Assembly (NCBI GenBank): GCA_029706075.1
Contig: JAINUG010000087.1
Coordinates: 558,001 to 622,000, forward strand
DNA from: Aldrovandia affinis
Lineage: Eukaryota; Chordata; Actinopteri; Notacanthiformes; Halosauridae
Direction of reading: 5' to 3'
Length of the DNA stretch: 64,000 nucleotides
Of this stretch, positions 34,380-46,690 are shown in pieces. The stretch's first letter is position 1. Every line of letters begins with the position of its first letter. A program made the position numbers and the translations under genes. The notes beneath the pieces were generated by a model. The model made no database searches and was not told the DNA's origin. It saw only the letters and a program-made list of their open reading frames with translations.

Positions 34380-35478
34380 CATGGTGTTCCTCATATAGGT
34401 ATTAGAGCGCACCCAAAGAAATTCTCCCCCTAACCCATGAAATGATGGCTTGGAGGAAGTGGCCACACAATACATTTAAATTAAATTGTGTCCACAGAGT
34501 AAAGACAGCGGCTCAATGCCCGTGATGAAAATAGCTTTGGTGCCATTTGCTGTTTTCACCACAGTTTGCAGTACAATTTTTAAAAATCTTGATTTTTTTT
34601 CTTCTGCAATATAATTTTGTCTTAACATCAGTCCATTCAGGAGGTCACCTGTCCTTCATTCGTTCATTCGTGACTTGTATAAAGGGGAAAAAAAGATATA
34701 CTGTTATTTTTTACCTCAAGACTGTTGCGATATATTCTTATTGCAGTTAAAATCCCAGGGCATTTGGTAGGTACCAAAGTGCATTCCTTTGTATGTCTGT
34801 GACCACAAGGAAAAGGTAGCCAGTGCATTTTGTCTTGTGTACCTGAACAGAGGCACCCAAGCCACTTACTGTCACTCATCGGCCCTGTCAGTGGAACGGG
34901 AGAGAAGCGCAAGTAGAGGTGGAATGCTAGTCTTCGGCTCATTGCTTACATCTGAAGGGACGGTTCATAAAAAAGAAATGTAGCACAACTCCAGTCTTGT
35001 AGCTGGACACAGCTGGAAATGACTGTCCACAAGTCTGGAGCGAGTGCTGGGCGATGGGGCAATTAAACAGCCAGTAAAGATTTACCATTTTGAGGTCTTG
35101 TACCTCTTGCTACATCTTGTCAAAGCATTAATCCTGGTAATATGCTGAGCTCAGCTGCTGTCTGTCAAAAATATATTTTAAAAGAAAGACCTGAGGCCTT
35201 CTTCTTAAAATGTAAACGGAGCGACAGTTCAGACACTGTCGCAGAGACACGTACTGTACATTTGTGAGACGGATTCTGTGTGGATGTGTACATATGAATG
35301 TAATGTTATTTCTTTTCCTCTGGTGAAAATGCTGCTCAAAATTGTACACATGCGCTGTGGTGCATTTTTAATTTTGGCGGCCGGTTTTAAGACACTGTAT
35401 GTATTGTACAGCTGATGGAAGTATAAACTTTTTTCTAGTGATTTGTTAAAAATTTTATCGTTGTGGCCGGAAAATATG

Positions 35479-35484
35479 AATAAA
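35479..35484 (+). promoter_or_regulatory. dyrk2: polyadenylation signal AATAAA
   Basis: A canonical hexamer in the context GAATAAAAAAGTTTTAATG, followed by a GT-rich stretch (ACATGTGCACTGTGCCCAGTGG). It is the best candidate for the distal dyrk2 cleavage signal. Confidence 0.65.
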
Positions 35485-35505
35485 AAAGTTTTAATGTCCA
35501 TCTTT

Positions 35506-37652
35506 ACATGTGCACTGTGCCCAGTGGCTGCTCATTTGTAATAAGACATAATCTCGGAATGCGCTTCAACTGATGAATTTCTTTGTTGTAATTTTGCTAT
35601 CAAATTCTGCTACCATGGAAGCTGCTGCCTTGTCACATTTTACTACCATAGAGGTTACTGTCTGATCAACATTTTTTACTGGCCCACCTCTGCTCTTGAC
35701 TACTCAGTTGGGCCAGTTGTTTACTCAGTTTTACTTTTAGAAAATTTGTATTTGTAGAGTACAAATCACAGAAGATTGCACTAGTACCTTATTCTCAAGG
35801 AATATTTTATTGCACTGTATTTTAGGAAATGCTGATGGGTACAGAACAATTTGACATATTAGTTCATTATTAGCGGACAAATTGTTTGGAATTCAATTTT
35901 GCTTGAATGCACCCTTCCTGGAAACTGACATGATCACAGAAGCACAGATAAAACGGCAAGCCTGCAATGGTTTCATCCACTAAAGCAAAAGAAGGAAACA
36001 AAAAAAGATATTTTCTGGTGGTGGGGAAAATCACCTTGCGATTAACACAAGCACTTGACAGGTTAGCCTGCATTGCGCACAAGGTGTTTCCCATTGCAGG
36101 TGACCTGATGAAAGGCTGCTAACCAGGAAGAAGCATCCAAACACCAAGCATACTTTCAGTGTCGCTGCTGCCTGATGAACAACATTACATAAGCTTTAAG
36201 TGTTGGCTGGGATAACACTTCATTGTAAGGGATTGATCTCTTACGTCTTCCAAGTTATAAATTATGCATGCCAGGATCATTTTAAAGGTTAAAAAGTTTA
36301 AGATTTTGTTGTACAAGCACTTGTTCTTTCGAAAGCTCTCAAACAGGTATAATTCACTGTGGCCATCTACTATAGTATGTGGCCCTGGAAACATTGGTCA
36401 AGTTGCTCATATCTTCACAAACAGCCCACCCTCTCCGTTGATTGGTGCAATATCCTCACAAACACTGCACACTCTCCTTTGATTGGTGCAATATCCTCAC
36501 AAATGGTGTGCACTGTTTGATTTGTACGTCTTCCCTGTGAGACATGGCAGGCCCAATCACAAATGAGCATTCCCTGTGTTTATCAGGTTTCATGATCAGC
36601 TGGGGCTAATGAAAAGTTGAAATTTTGAGTTTTTCCACAGAAAGTGTTTCAAAACAGATATGGAAGAAGTCTTCAGTTCATTTGGACTTAGATTAACCAT
36701 CTATGAACAATTTTGCTCAAAATGATTGTCCATTCCGAGAGGCAAGGCATTAAGGGACTTGGACTGTGAGCAGAGAAGGACTGTACCTCGACAAGTTAAA
36801 GGCCTTTATGAAGATAAAAGATCCTCAAACTTGTTCTCACTCTGGTTTTTCCTGTGCACGTTCCCCCTCAGTCCTTGTCTTTGTTCTCTTCAGTTCACAG
36901 TGAGCACAGTTCTGGCTTACTGTCTGCCAGTAGCGTAAACTCTCTATCAACCCATTATGTAGTCATTTCTGTGAACCTCTGATGCATCATCGGCGGTAAT
37001 CTGAGGGGCCCAACCCCTATCGATCAGATATTCTTCCCCTCTGAGACTACACGCTGAGCTTGTTCTTCCTCAAACTCACCTGCGATGACATGACGCCTTC
37101 CTGCAGCGGCCTCCAAGAGGCGGTGCAATCCGGGCACCATACTGTCAGCAGGTCGGTTTGTTTGGGCTGTTTTTTGTGAAAGATAAGAGGACTGACGTAT
37201 CCGTCTAGGTTTATACCACACCTGCTCTTGGCTCGGTTTCCAGTCTGACAGGAAGCTCTCTGTAGCAACCCACAGATTATGTTTTTGAATTTATTTTTCC
37301 CACACAGTATTAATCATCAGCCACCAACGTCTTAATTATTAGCCGGTGAGGGGAGATATCACATTTTAAGATGAACGCTGAGATTTCTGAGAGTTGTGTA
37401 TAAACCTTGAATTCGAGGTCATGTGATTTCCAGTCTCAATAATGTGATCAAAGCCACTTTGGGATGGTTGAAATTGCATGATTATCTTCCCAACAGTAAA
37501 ACCTCACTCGTCTGGAGTGCTGTATGAAAGAAAGGCCACGCATCCCTGTAGAAGGAAGAGTTCAACCTCAGGTGAAAAGGTCCTGAACCTATCCAGGTTA
37601 AATGTTTAAGCTGATCTAGGATCAGTGCACGAGGGCAGAATATACAGCAGAG
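35506..37652. other. intergenic downstream of dyrk2, one small tandem repeat
   Basis: A 41-bp unit beginning ATATCCTCACAAACA and ending TTGATTGGTGCA is repeated about 2.6 times at 36409-36515. No other feature was recognised and no IFNG-like exon is visible. Confidence 0.5.

Positions 37653-37687
<35 letters not shown>
37653..37687. repeat. (GT)n microsatellite
   Basis: About 17 GT units. Confidence 0.95.
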
Positions 37688-37690
<3 letters not shown>

Positions 37691-38351
37691 AGCTCTGCAG
37701 TTACCTACAGGATGAGAGACCCAACCCTGTAGATACAACCAGTTGTATCTGAATGATAAACGTTCAGCAATGAGTAGTTGAAACATTACTAGGCAGGTGG
37801 TGCTCACGATTTCTCTCAGCTAATTCTGCTTGCACTCATAGAGTTCCATTCCACCCTCTACTGCACAGAAAAATGGCAATACTACCTATTTTTGACTGAA
37901 TTTGCCTCAGTGGGTTTTCAATTTTACGGTATGAATTACTAATTTTCTGAACTACCAAGATGTGTGGGAACATCAAGTCAAGTGAAGCTGGTGGGTCTGC
38001 TTAAAAGTGAACAGAAATTTGCAACTGAAGACTGGGGCGGGATTTCAAAGCCTAACTAATCAACATCACCCCAATGTCTACATTGGTTGGCTAGAGCAAT
38101 CTGTCAAGATAAAGGAAAAACATATATATTAAACCAAACGGTGACATCCCTCAAAATTTCACATAGCACTTGTCAAAAGGAAGCATTTTCTGCGTAAGAC
38201 ATTATTTCTTAAAATAATGCATTATTAAAAGTAATTCCACTCTTGACTTAAAATTGCATTATTAAAAGTAATTTCTTGACAATTGTTGTCCACTAACTAA
38301 TAGTTTGGATCACAAGCATTATTTAATTTGTTATTTTAAAAGTGTGAATGA

Positions 38352-38707
38352 TGGGCGGCACGGTGGTGCACAGCACTGTCGCCTCACAGCAACAAGGTCC
38401 CGGGTTCGAATCCCGGCCGGGGGCCTTTCTGGGTGGAGTTTGCATGTTCTCCCCGTGTCCGTGTGGGTTTCCTCCGGGTACTCCGGTTTCCTCCCACAGT
38501 CCAAAGACATGCACGTTAGGCTAATTGGAGAGTCTAAATTGCCCGTAGGTATGAGTGTGTGAGTGAATGGTGTATGTAGTGCCCTGCGATGGATTGGCGA
38601 CCTGTCCAGGGTGTATTCCTGCCTCTCGCCCCAATGCATGCTGGGATAGGCTCCAGCCCCCCCCGCGACCCTGACCAGGAATAAGCGGCTGAAGATGAGA
38701 TGAGATG
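38352..38707 (+). mobile_element. tRNA-derived SINE, copy B
   Basis: Same family as the copy at 16319, with the same B box (GGTTCGAATCCC) and (GATGA)n tail. Compared with copy A it lacks GTGGATA within the A-box region. It is flanked by a perfect 14-bp target duplication AAAAGTGTGAATGA at 38338-38351 and 38708-38721, which indicates a recent insertion. Confidence 0.94.
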
Positions 38708-38721
38708 AAAAGTGTGAATGA

Positions 38722-40688
38722 AAATGTATAAAACCAAGTGACCTGCCTAAACTTACACATTGTTGGGATAAACATGTGATTTTACCTGAAAATAGGCAAC
38801 TGCAATTACAACGTAACATAGTCGTCACAGTCTCTCAAGAACGAAAAGCAATGCAGTGCAAAATACAGCACACGCAGAAGGTCAAAGTTCACCTGCATAT
38901 CCCATTAGCCATGCTAGCTAATGGCATCCATTACAGGCAACCTGGTGGAAAACATTGCTTTGGCTACTGAAAACCTATATTGAATGTAGAAACTGCAGCT
39001 GGACAAAAGTAGAAGAGAAGAGAATACCAAATTAAAAAACCAATAAGGAAAAAAAAATCATCCAAACAGAATGACATTTTCGAGAAAGTACAAGCACTAG
39101 ACATTAATGTTGTGAAACTACCACACATAATTGTTCCAACTGTAAGGCAAAACAAAAGCACAGCATGTTTGCTGAGATATAGGGGCTGCTGGTCAGCATC
39201 TTCTGCAGTCGTTAACAATGATTTTGCTCCCCCGTAGGCCTGTCTGTCAGGTCCCATTGCCCAGTGAGGGGGAAAGGCTCAGACTCCATGCCCGGAGGGG
39301 CATTCAGGAGAACGGAATAGAATTTGCACGCACTCGTCACCTTGGATCAGTGAAAACCACCGTCTTGCACCACAGAATCAGTAAGTGAACCGACAACTTG
39401 GCTTTGGCCAACCTCTAAAACCAGGCCTCCAGCTGGTCACTGTCGATTTTAACAAGGACAGATGGACAGATTAATACAATGAAGCAAGCAGCCAGGGAAA
39501 GGGAGGCCGCCTGTGATGATCATGGGGCGCAAGACTCTGAACGCGCAAGACGGGTAGTAACGGGCAGTAACAGCGGCAGGTGAGGCGCATCCAGAACTCA
39601 GAGGCCACAAGCAGGAACCATGTTTCTCATAAAAAGGCCCGCATGTCTCTGTCACGGAGTGTGTCAGACTATGAAAATGACATTCTCCTCAGCCACCGTG
39701 GGGAAGAGTAGTGAACGCAGAACAGCTCATTAGCTGTGCACATTTCTTCATGGTGTGTTATCACACAGAAATGCAGTGGTCAGGAGGTTTTGCACTTGGA
39801 GCACTGTACCAATGGCCTGCTTCAGCCTGACACCCTGCACAAGGCTGGAGTAGCAGCTGCTGTGGATGTTAGAGGAAACGCCGTCCCTTGAGAGATCATT
39901 CAGGCAGCGCTGTGAAGGCACTGAGCATGTGACATGCCATCGCTTTGCCGTGGAAACACGAGAACAGGTCAGCAGGGAAATCGTGGAAAGTTTATTTTTC
40001 CCCGTAGAAAAGAAATTGACAGGGTATAATGGGTATTTTGTAAGATAACCATTTCAGCAGGAACCAACATGATCCCAGCCAGACATGATCCTCTTTGTGA
40101 ACCTACAGGTAACAATCGTTTAATTCATAAACAGACCAGATCTTAGCAGACAATTGGAGCCGGACAGATCACGGAAGAAGCTTTAAAGGGAATTTTATTT
40201 AACATTTCTTTGAGATTACAGACTCTTTGACAGGGCAGCCCTGGGAGGAAAGAAACAGTACATAACATGCATGACAACACATCTGTATTTACAGCCAATA
40301 AACAGCACATGAACATATAAAACATACAATATTTACAGGCAATAAACAGTGGATGTGGAAAAAAAACTGGTGCATGCATCTGAGAAGCATGCGCCTTAAA
40401 CGTTTGTAAAATCAATCGGAGGCATCATTTCTCTGATGACCGTGCATGAAAGGCAGGCAGGGGGGTGAGGGGAAGCAGGTCATTGTGTAGTTTTGTGCTT
40501 TAGCGCATTGGGCTCATGCCTAAGATGCTTGCAAGCTGGAGAGTGAAAGACGGCGTGGCAAAACCAGCTCTGGGTTGCACTTACATCCACATACCTCTGC
40601 CAGACATCTGACTGGCAGTGTACTGTGGACTTGTGCTTTTTCATATTTTTCTTGCTTCAAAGATGTCTCTGTCTCTACAGTGCAAAGG
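38722..40688. other. intergenic, nothing recognised
   Basis: Short scattered frames only. Twice at 40270-40345 the sequence carries CAATAAACAG with nearby AACATATA/ATTTACAG words, a small local duplication. Confidence 0.4.
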
Positions 40689-40697
40689 AAATTAACA

Positions 40698-41062
40698 AAC
40701 ATCTCATCTCATCTCATCTTCAGCCGCTTATTCCTAGTTAGGGTCGCTGGGGGGCTGGAGCCTATCCCAGCATGCATTGGGGCGAGAGGCAGGAATACAC
40801 CCTGGACAGGTCGCCAATCCATCGCAGGGCACTACATACACCATTCACTCACACACTCATACCTACGGGCAATTTAGATTCTCCAATTAGCCTAACGTAC
40901 ATGTCTTTGGACTGTGGGAAGAAACCGGAGTACCCGGAGGAAACCCACGCGGACACGGGGAGAACATGCAAACTCCACACAGAAAGGCCCCCGGCCTAGA
41001 TTCGAACCCGAGACCTTCTTGCTGTGAGGCGACAGTGCTATCCACTGCACCACCGTGCCGCT
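40698..41062 (-). mobile_element. tRNA-derived SINE, copy C (inverted)
   Basis: The reverse complement of the same family: the (CATCT)n tail lies at the left and the head (GCGGCACGGTGGTGCAGTGG) at the right. It is flanked by AAATTAACA at 40689-40697 and 41063-41071, a 9-bp target duplication. About 2 kb separates it from copy B, so the two can pair as inverted repeats. Confidence 0.93.
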
Positions 41063-41669
41063 AAATTAACACACAAAGTGGCATTAATAGTTGATATTAG
41101 ACACACACATGCTATAGATGTTGGCCACCATCTTTTTTTATTAATGTTTGTGGTATCGTAAATGCCTTTGATCCATAGTTGTGACAGGTGTTGGGGTAGG
41201 CTGTGGGATGTCACTTGTGTCCAGAGGCAATGCTGCGGAACTGAATAACTAGCTGACCTTTTCTTCAGAACCCTAATCTAAAATCACATTTCTGTGGCTG
41301 CAGATCTGATTGTGCTTCTCTCTACAAACTGGTGGAAAAGGTTCATCTTCAGCAGTAAGACATTGGTCTCTACTCAGTCTACTGGCCATGGCCTTTGTCC
41401 ATACCTGTGAGTAGCAGATTAAAATATTCTATTGTTTCTTACAAAACATAATGAGTTCGGTGGTCACTAAAATTAAAAAAAAGGTTGATTTGATAAAAAT
41501 GTGTTCGATTGAAAAAGCCTTAATGAGCCTGGTAGCCTGAAGCACACGAATGTACTTGAGAATGTATATCACTGACTCATTGCGAGAACTCATTGCGAGA
41601 ACTGAGAACACTATTCAATCCATCCCTCCATACATTTTCAGTGTACTTGTATGGATGAGTGTCGCACCA

Positions 41670-41835
41670 GGTGTGCGTAGTGTGTGTACGAGTGTGTGTA
41701 GTGTGTCTGTGTGAATGTGTGTCTGTGTGTGTGCGAGAGAGTGTGCATGTGTAGTATGTCTGTGTAAGTGTGTGTGTGCGTGTAGTGTCTGTGTGAGTCT
41801 GAGAGAGTGTGTATGTGCATGTGTGTGTGTGTGTG
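41670..41835. repeat. irregular GT-rich repeat
   Basis: GTGTGT runs are broken by CTGTGTGAG, AGTGTGTC and GAGAGAG words. The histidine/threonine-rich minus-strand frames here are artefacts. Confidence 0.88.
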
Positions 41836-42173
41836 CCCGGCTTGGCACTTCAGCTCTGGCTAAATTGGGATGCAGCTTCTTGGAAGAGTGAGCACAAGCG
41901 CGATTTCAGAAGGAATTTTAAGTTCCTTCCAAAACCAACGCAGTGATGAAACCAGCGGGGGTCTCTTCTGCGCTGCTCAGCACATTTGTATGTGTGTGTG
42001 CGGGTGTGTTACATCACAGCTGAGAATTACATCACAGCTGAAGTCCCCAGGCAGGTTTCCTCTCCACCTGCGTCCCCGGTACACTGAGTGAGGAATGAAT
42101 TTCACCTGTACAGAACAAAGCCACTCCTCTGTTTGGAGAGCATGCGACTCAAATATGAGATGAAGATGATATA

Positions 42174-43107
<934 letters not shown>

Positions 43108-43109
43108 TA

Positions 43110-44680
43110 TTTTTCCCATAGCATTTTATACAAAGGACAAAATATTGTATATGCAACAGAGAACAATGCAGTAGAACAGCAGAATCTCTGTAATCACTGG
43201 CATCGCAACAATATGTCAGAGAGAGAGAGAGATGGGGAGAGAGAAAATAAATGAAAACGTCAAATCTGACTGACCATACTTCAAACAGTGGCAGCATTTA
43301 AGATGAGAGATGGTAAAAATGAAAGAAACAACAGACAAACTGGAGTGTGTGAAATATATCACAAACTAGTGTGTTTCATTTTTCTCCTGCTATTATTATT
43401 GTTTGTTCCAAATTTCTCGATGCCACAGATATAATATACTCGGTACTAGGGGAGTGCATTACATTTGATAAGAAATGGCTTGTAGTCACACAAAGACCAT
43501 CAGTGTGACTAAACTGAAAGTGACAGAGAAAAAAGACCCCTGTCCTCTTTTTTAATTGACTCTCATGTCACTAACGAGGGATCCTCTTTTATTATTGAGT
43601 TATTTGCGTGAGCTCTGGTTTCGAAGAATTGGCCGGGATATTGCCTACAGCGATGAGACAGCAGTCTTCTCCAGAACAGCATGTGAGAGATTGCTCTCTG
43701 AAGTCAACATGCTTCACATATCTTTTAAAGTACACCATGAGCCCGAATGTCACTTTCAGGAGAATAAATTCTTGTACCTTGTGTCGGGATTAGGAAGGCC
43801 CAGTCATATGGTGCTTTAGGGTGTGACTTTTGAGGATTTTTAGAATTTGCGCTGATATTCCTGGACTCACGAGGACTCAGCGTCTAAACAGCACACCAGC
43901 TTGGGTTCAATCAACATTTGTGCAAAAAAATACTTGAATTTAATTGTGAGTCAAAATGAAGGACAATTGTTGATTAAATCAAGACATTGGTTTCTGAAAC
44001 GTGTAATTTATTCATCACAGTATCAGTTTCTGCCATGAAAAACATCACTATCTTTAGGTATTTGTATTACTATTTCAGTTCCGTTTGTTTTTGTTTCTTT
44101 GTCCTCAAATTTGTCATTCTTACTGCCCTGTGTTATATGGGACACTCCACTGTGAATGCTGTTAGCCCTGAATGCTAATAGCCCCAAAGAACCAACACTT
44201 GGAGGAATACTTCTTGTAAGCTTGGGTAAACGGTAAGGCCTATCATTTTAAATCAAGTTTTAAAGCAATGGACAGCTGGAACTGACTGAATTATCCCCTC
44301 CGCTGAGATGTTATCCTGAATGTCTGAACCCATGATTTTTCACCTGTTTTAAAAAGACCTGAATTCATTTCCCACATGGTTGTGCACAGGGATATCCTGG
44401 TGCTGTCTGCTTCCAGCAGCTGATACAAAACGTGCTCTCCAAGCCCTAGCCATTATGCGGAAATATCTTAAACTGATCTAGGGTTAGTGCTTCGGGAATA
44501 ATCAATCTACATTACCCCAGTGGTCTTCATGTAACCTAAATCTCTTGTGTTGTCCCAAGAGGGCCCAAGTGAAAAGCATCAGTGGCCTGAAGCCACTTAG
44601 TAGAGAGGATTGTGTACTCCCAAGCCCTACACTCGTCACCTCACACTCATGGTTGAACAAGGGATTACTCATAAGGAGAG
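43110..44680. other. intergenic, nothing recognised
   Basis: Includes a short (GA)n run near 43217. An 87-codon frame at 43556-43819 has no recognisable motif. No repeats beyond short simple tracts. Confidence 0.4.
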
Positions 44681-44682
44681 AG

Positions 44683-44755
44683 TGTGTGTGTGTGTGTGTG
44701 TTTTGTGTGCATGTGTGCATGTGTGTAGCGTGGTTGTGTGTTTATTGTGCATGCA

Positions 44756-44794
<39 letters not shown>
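44683..44794. repeat. (GT)n microsatellite, compound
   Basis: Two GT runs, separated by TTTTGTGTGCATGTGTGCATG and a GCATGCATGC word. Confidence 0.93.
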
Positions 44795-46552
44795 AAATAT
44801 GGTAGAGAAAAGGGGCCACTCTCATACACATAAGTCGCAATGCCTCACTGTATATAAAACAGCCTGTTGGTCAAGTACTTCTGAATATTGGCTTTTAGTG
44901 GTGAGCTGAAAAGCTTAGCTTTAGTGGGCAGTGAGCAGTTTGGATAAACATCCAGCCCTTGTCCAGTGAATGGTCAGTAAGATCAGAGAAGCTCCATAGA
45001 AGGGCCAGCGGGGTCAGGAGCCCTTCCCTTAGACACTCAAGCACTCCACTTGAATCAATCCTGGAAGCCCTGTGGCAGTTATTAGCTCACTGTTACTGTC
45101 TCATCACTTGTTTCTGTGGCATTGTGGGAAGGGTGCCAGTTTTTTTCCCCCCAGCCCAGTACACAAACACAGCTGCTAACGTTAGAGCAGGGAAATCGGG
45201 CACGGATGTTAGCTGAAGAGAGAGAGAGAGAGAGCTGTGTGTTTTGAAACAATAAACACAGGCCGTATCCAAGTGGAGTCAGACATGGTTGCCACACATC
45301 CATGTGATAATTACAAACCAAACTGGGAAGGACCTCTCTTCAGCTCAGACTGTACTTCCCTTATGGAAAAGCAATGAAGTTAATGTGCGATAAAATTGAT
45401 GAAATCCAAAATGTAAGGCATATACGTGTAAATATTTTTTCGATTACATGGCATGTCTGTACATTGCGTCCGTTCCTCTCACATCTATTTGAATATTTAT
45501 ATTTTTGCAAAACCATATAATGGTAGATTATTCTACAATGTATGCATTACATGACATAGATGGAAGAACTTTAATGGAAGAAGGAGTATTCTGGTATTTT
45601 GTACTTTAATGGATTTTTGACCAAACCACAATGTTACAGATCGGCCCAGGCAGTTTTTGCGCATATTTGCATAGCAACGCTATTACGCCTTAAGATGTTT
45701 GAGTTTGAATTCATGTTGTTGCTCATTGTTTTTGAGTATATTACAAGAAAACGGAATATTAGAATACATTTTGAATATTATTTTGCCAGTCTTCCTGCTG
45801 GGACTAACATGAACACACTCCCCTGACTGGTCATGCATAGACTGTGGGACACACAGAATGGGCTGTGGCTGGCTGGATAGTTACAAACAAGAAGTGTCTG
45901 TTTCTCTCGCCAAATAACGAGAATGTAAAACATGCTGGAATATTCCTTTAATAAATAATATTATATCATTTTGTATTTTAAATATGAATTATTTTTCAGT
46001 AGGTTATACCTTGAATGGCTCTCTTTTACTAGGGAGAGCATAACGAGATAATAACAAGAAGCACAATATGGAAGAGGAATGCTCTCTTAGATGGGAATAC
46101 ATTTATCAATAAAATGTGTTTTTTTCTCATTTATTTTTTACTGAAATATGATGCTCGTAACACTGCTGACCCTTAGCCTTTGGTGTCAATAACTGCATAT
46201 TGAATTATGCAAATTCCTATTGATTTACTGAGATTTATTGTATTTTAGACTATTCTCTGTGGAGGGCAGAGTAACTCAGTCATTCATTTTGTTGAGCGTA
46301 AGATCTGTAACATCTGTCTTATATGAGAAAATATAATGAAGCAAAGTATCACACAGTATATTCTGAAATGTATGTTGTTAATACTGTATCTCTCTCACAT
46401 ATACACATAATGGTCCTTTGTGGGATGAATTAAGTTGTGTTTTTTATTTTCTCATTCCTTTAATAGCACTACACAATAGAATGTGTAAAATTGTTTTGTT
46501 TTGTACCACAAGAGCTGCACTGTCATATTGGAATAGTCCCAGATAATTAATA

Positions 46553-46690
46553 TGTGCCATTTAGCAGATGCTTTTATCCAAAGTGACTTACAGTAATGAA
46601 TGCGTACATTTTTCAGTTTATGTGGCCCCAATGGGAATTCAACCCACAACCTAAGCGTTGTCAGTGCTACCTGCTGAGCCACACAGAACC
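46553..46690 (-). mobile_element. tRNA-derived SINE with L2-type tail
   Basis: The tail lies at the left (GCCATTTAGCAGATGCTTTTATCC), the B box in the middle (reverse GGTTGAATTCCCATTGGG) and the head at the right (TGTGTGGCTCAGCAGG reversed). Same family as 1281-1400 but inverted. Confidence 0.85.

Larger units (their letters stand above)
32158..35505 (+). other. dyrk2: dyrk2 3' UTR
   Basis: About 3.3 kb from the stop codon to just past the AATAAA at 35479. No gene-like frame lies in it. The distal 500 bp contains motifs typical of regulated 3' UTRs: a Pumilio-type TGTACATA at 35287-35294 and an octamer GTACTGTA at 35251-35258 that would pair with the miR-101 seed. The extent is inferred from the poly(A) signal, not from transcript data. 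Earlier cleavage is possible. Confidence 0.65.
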
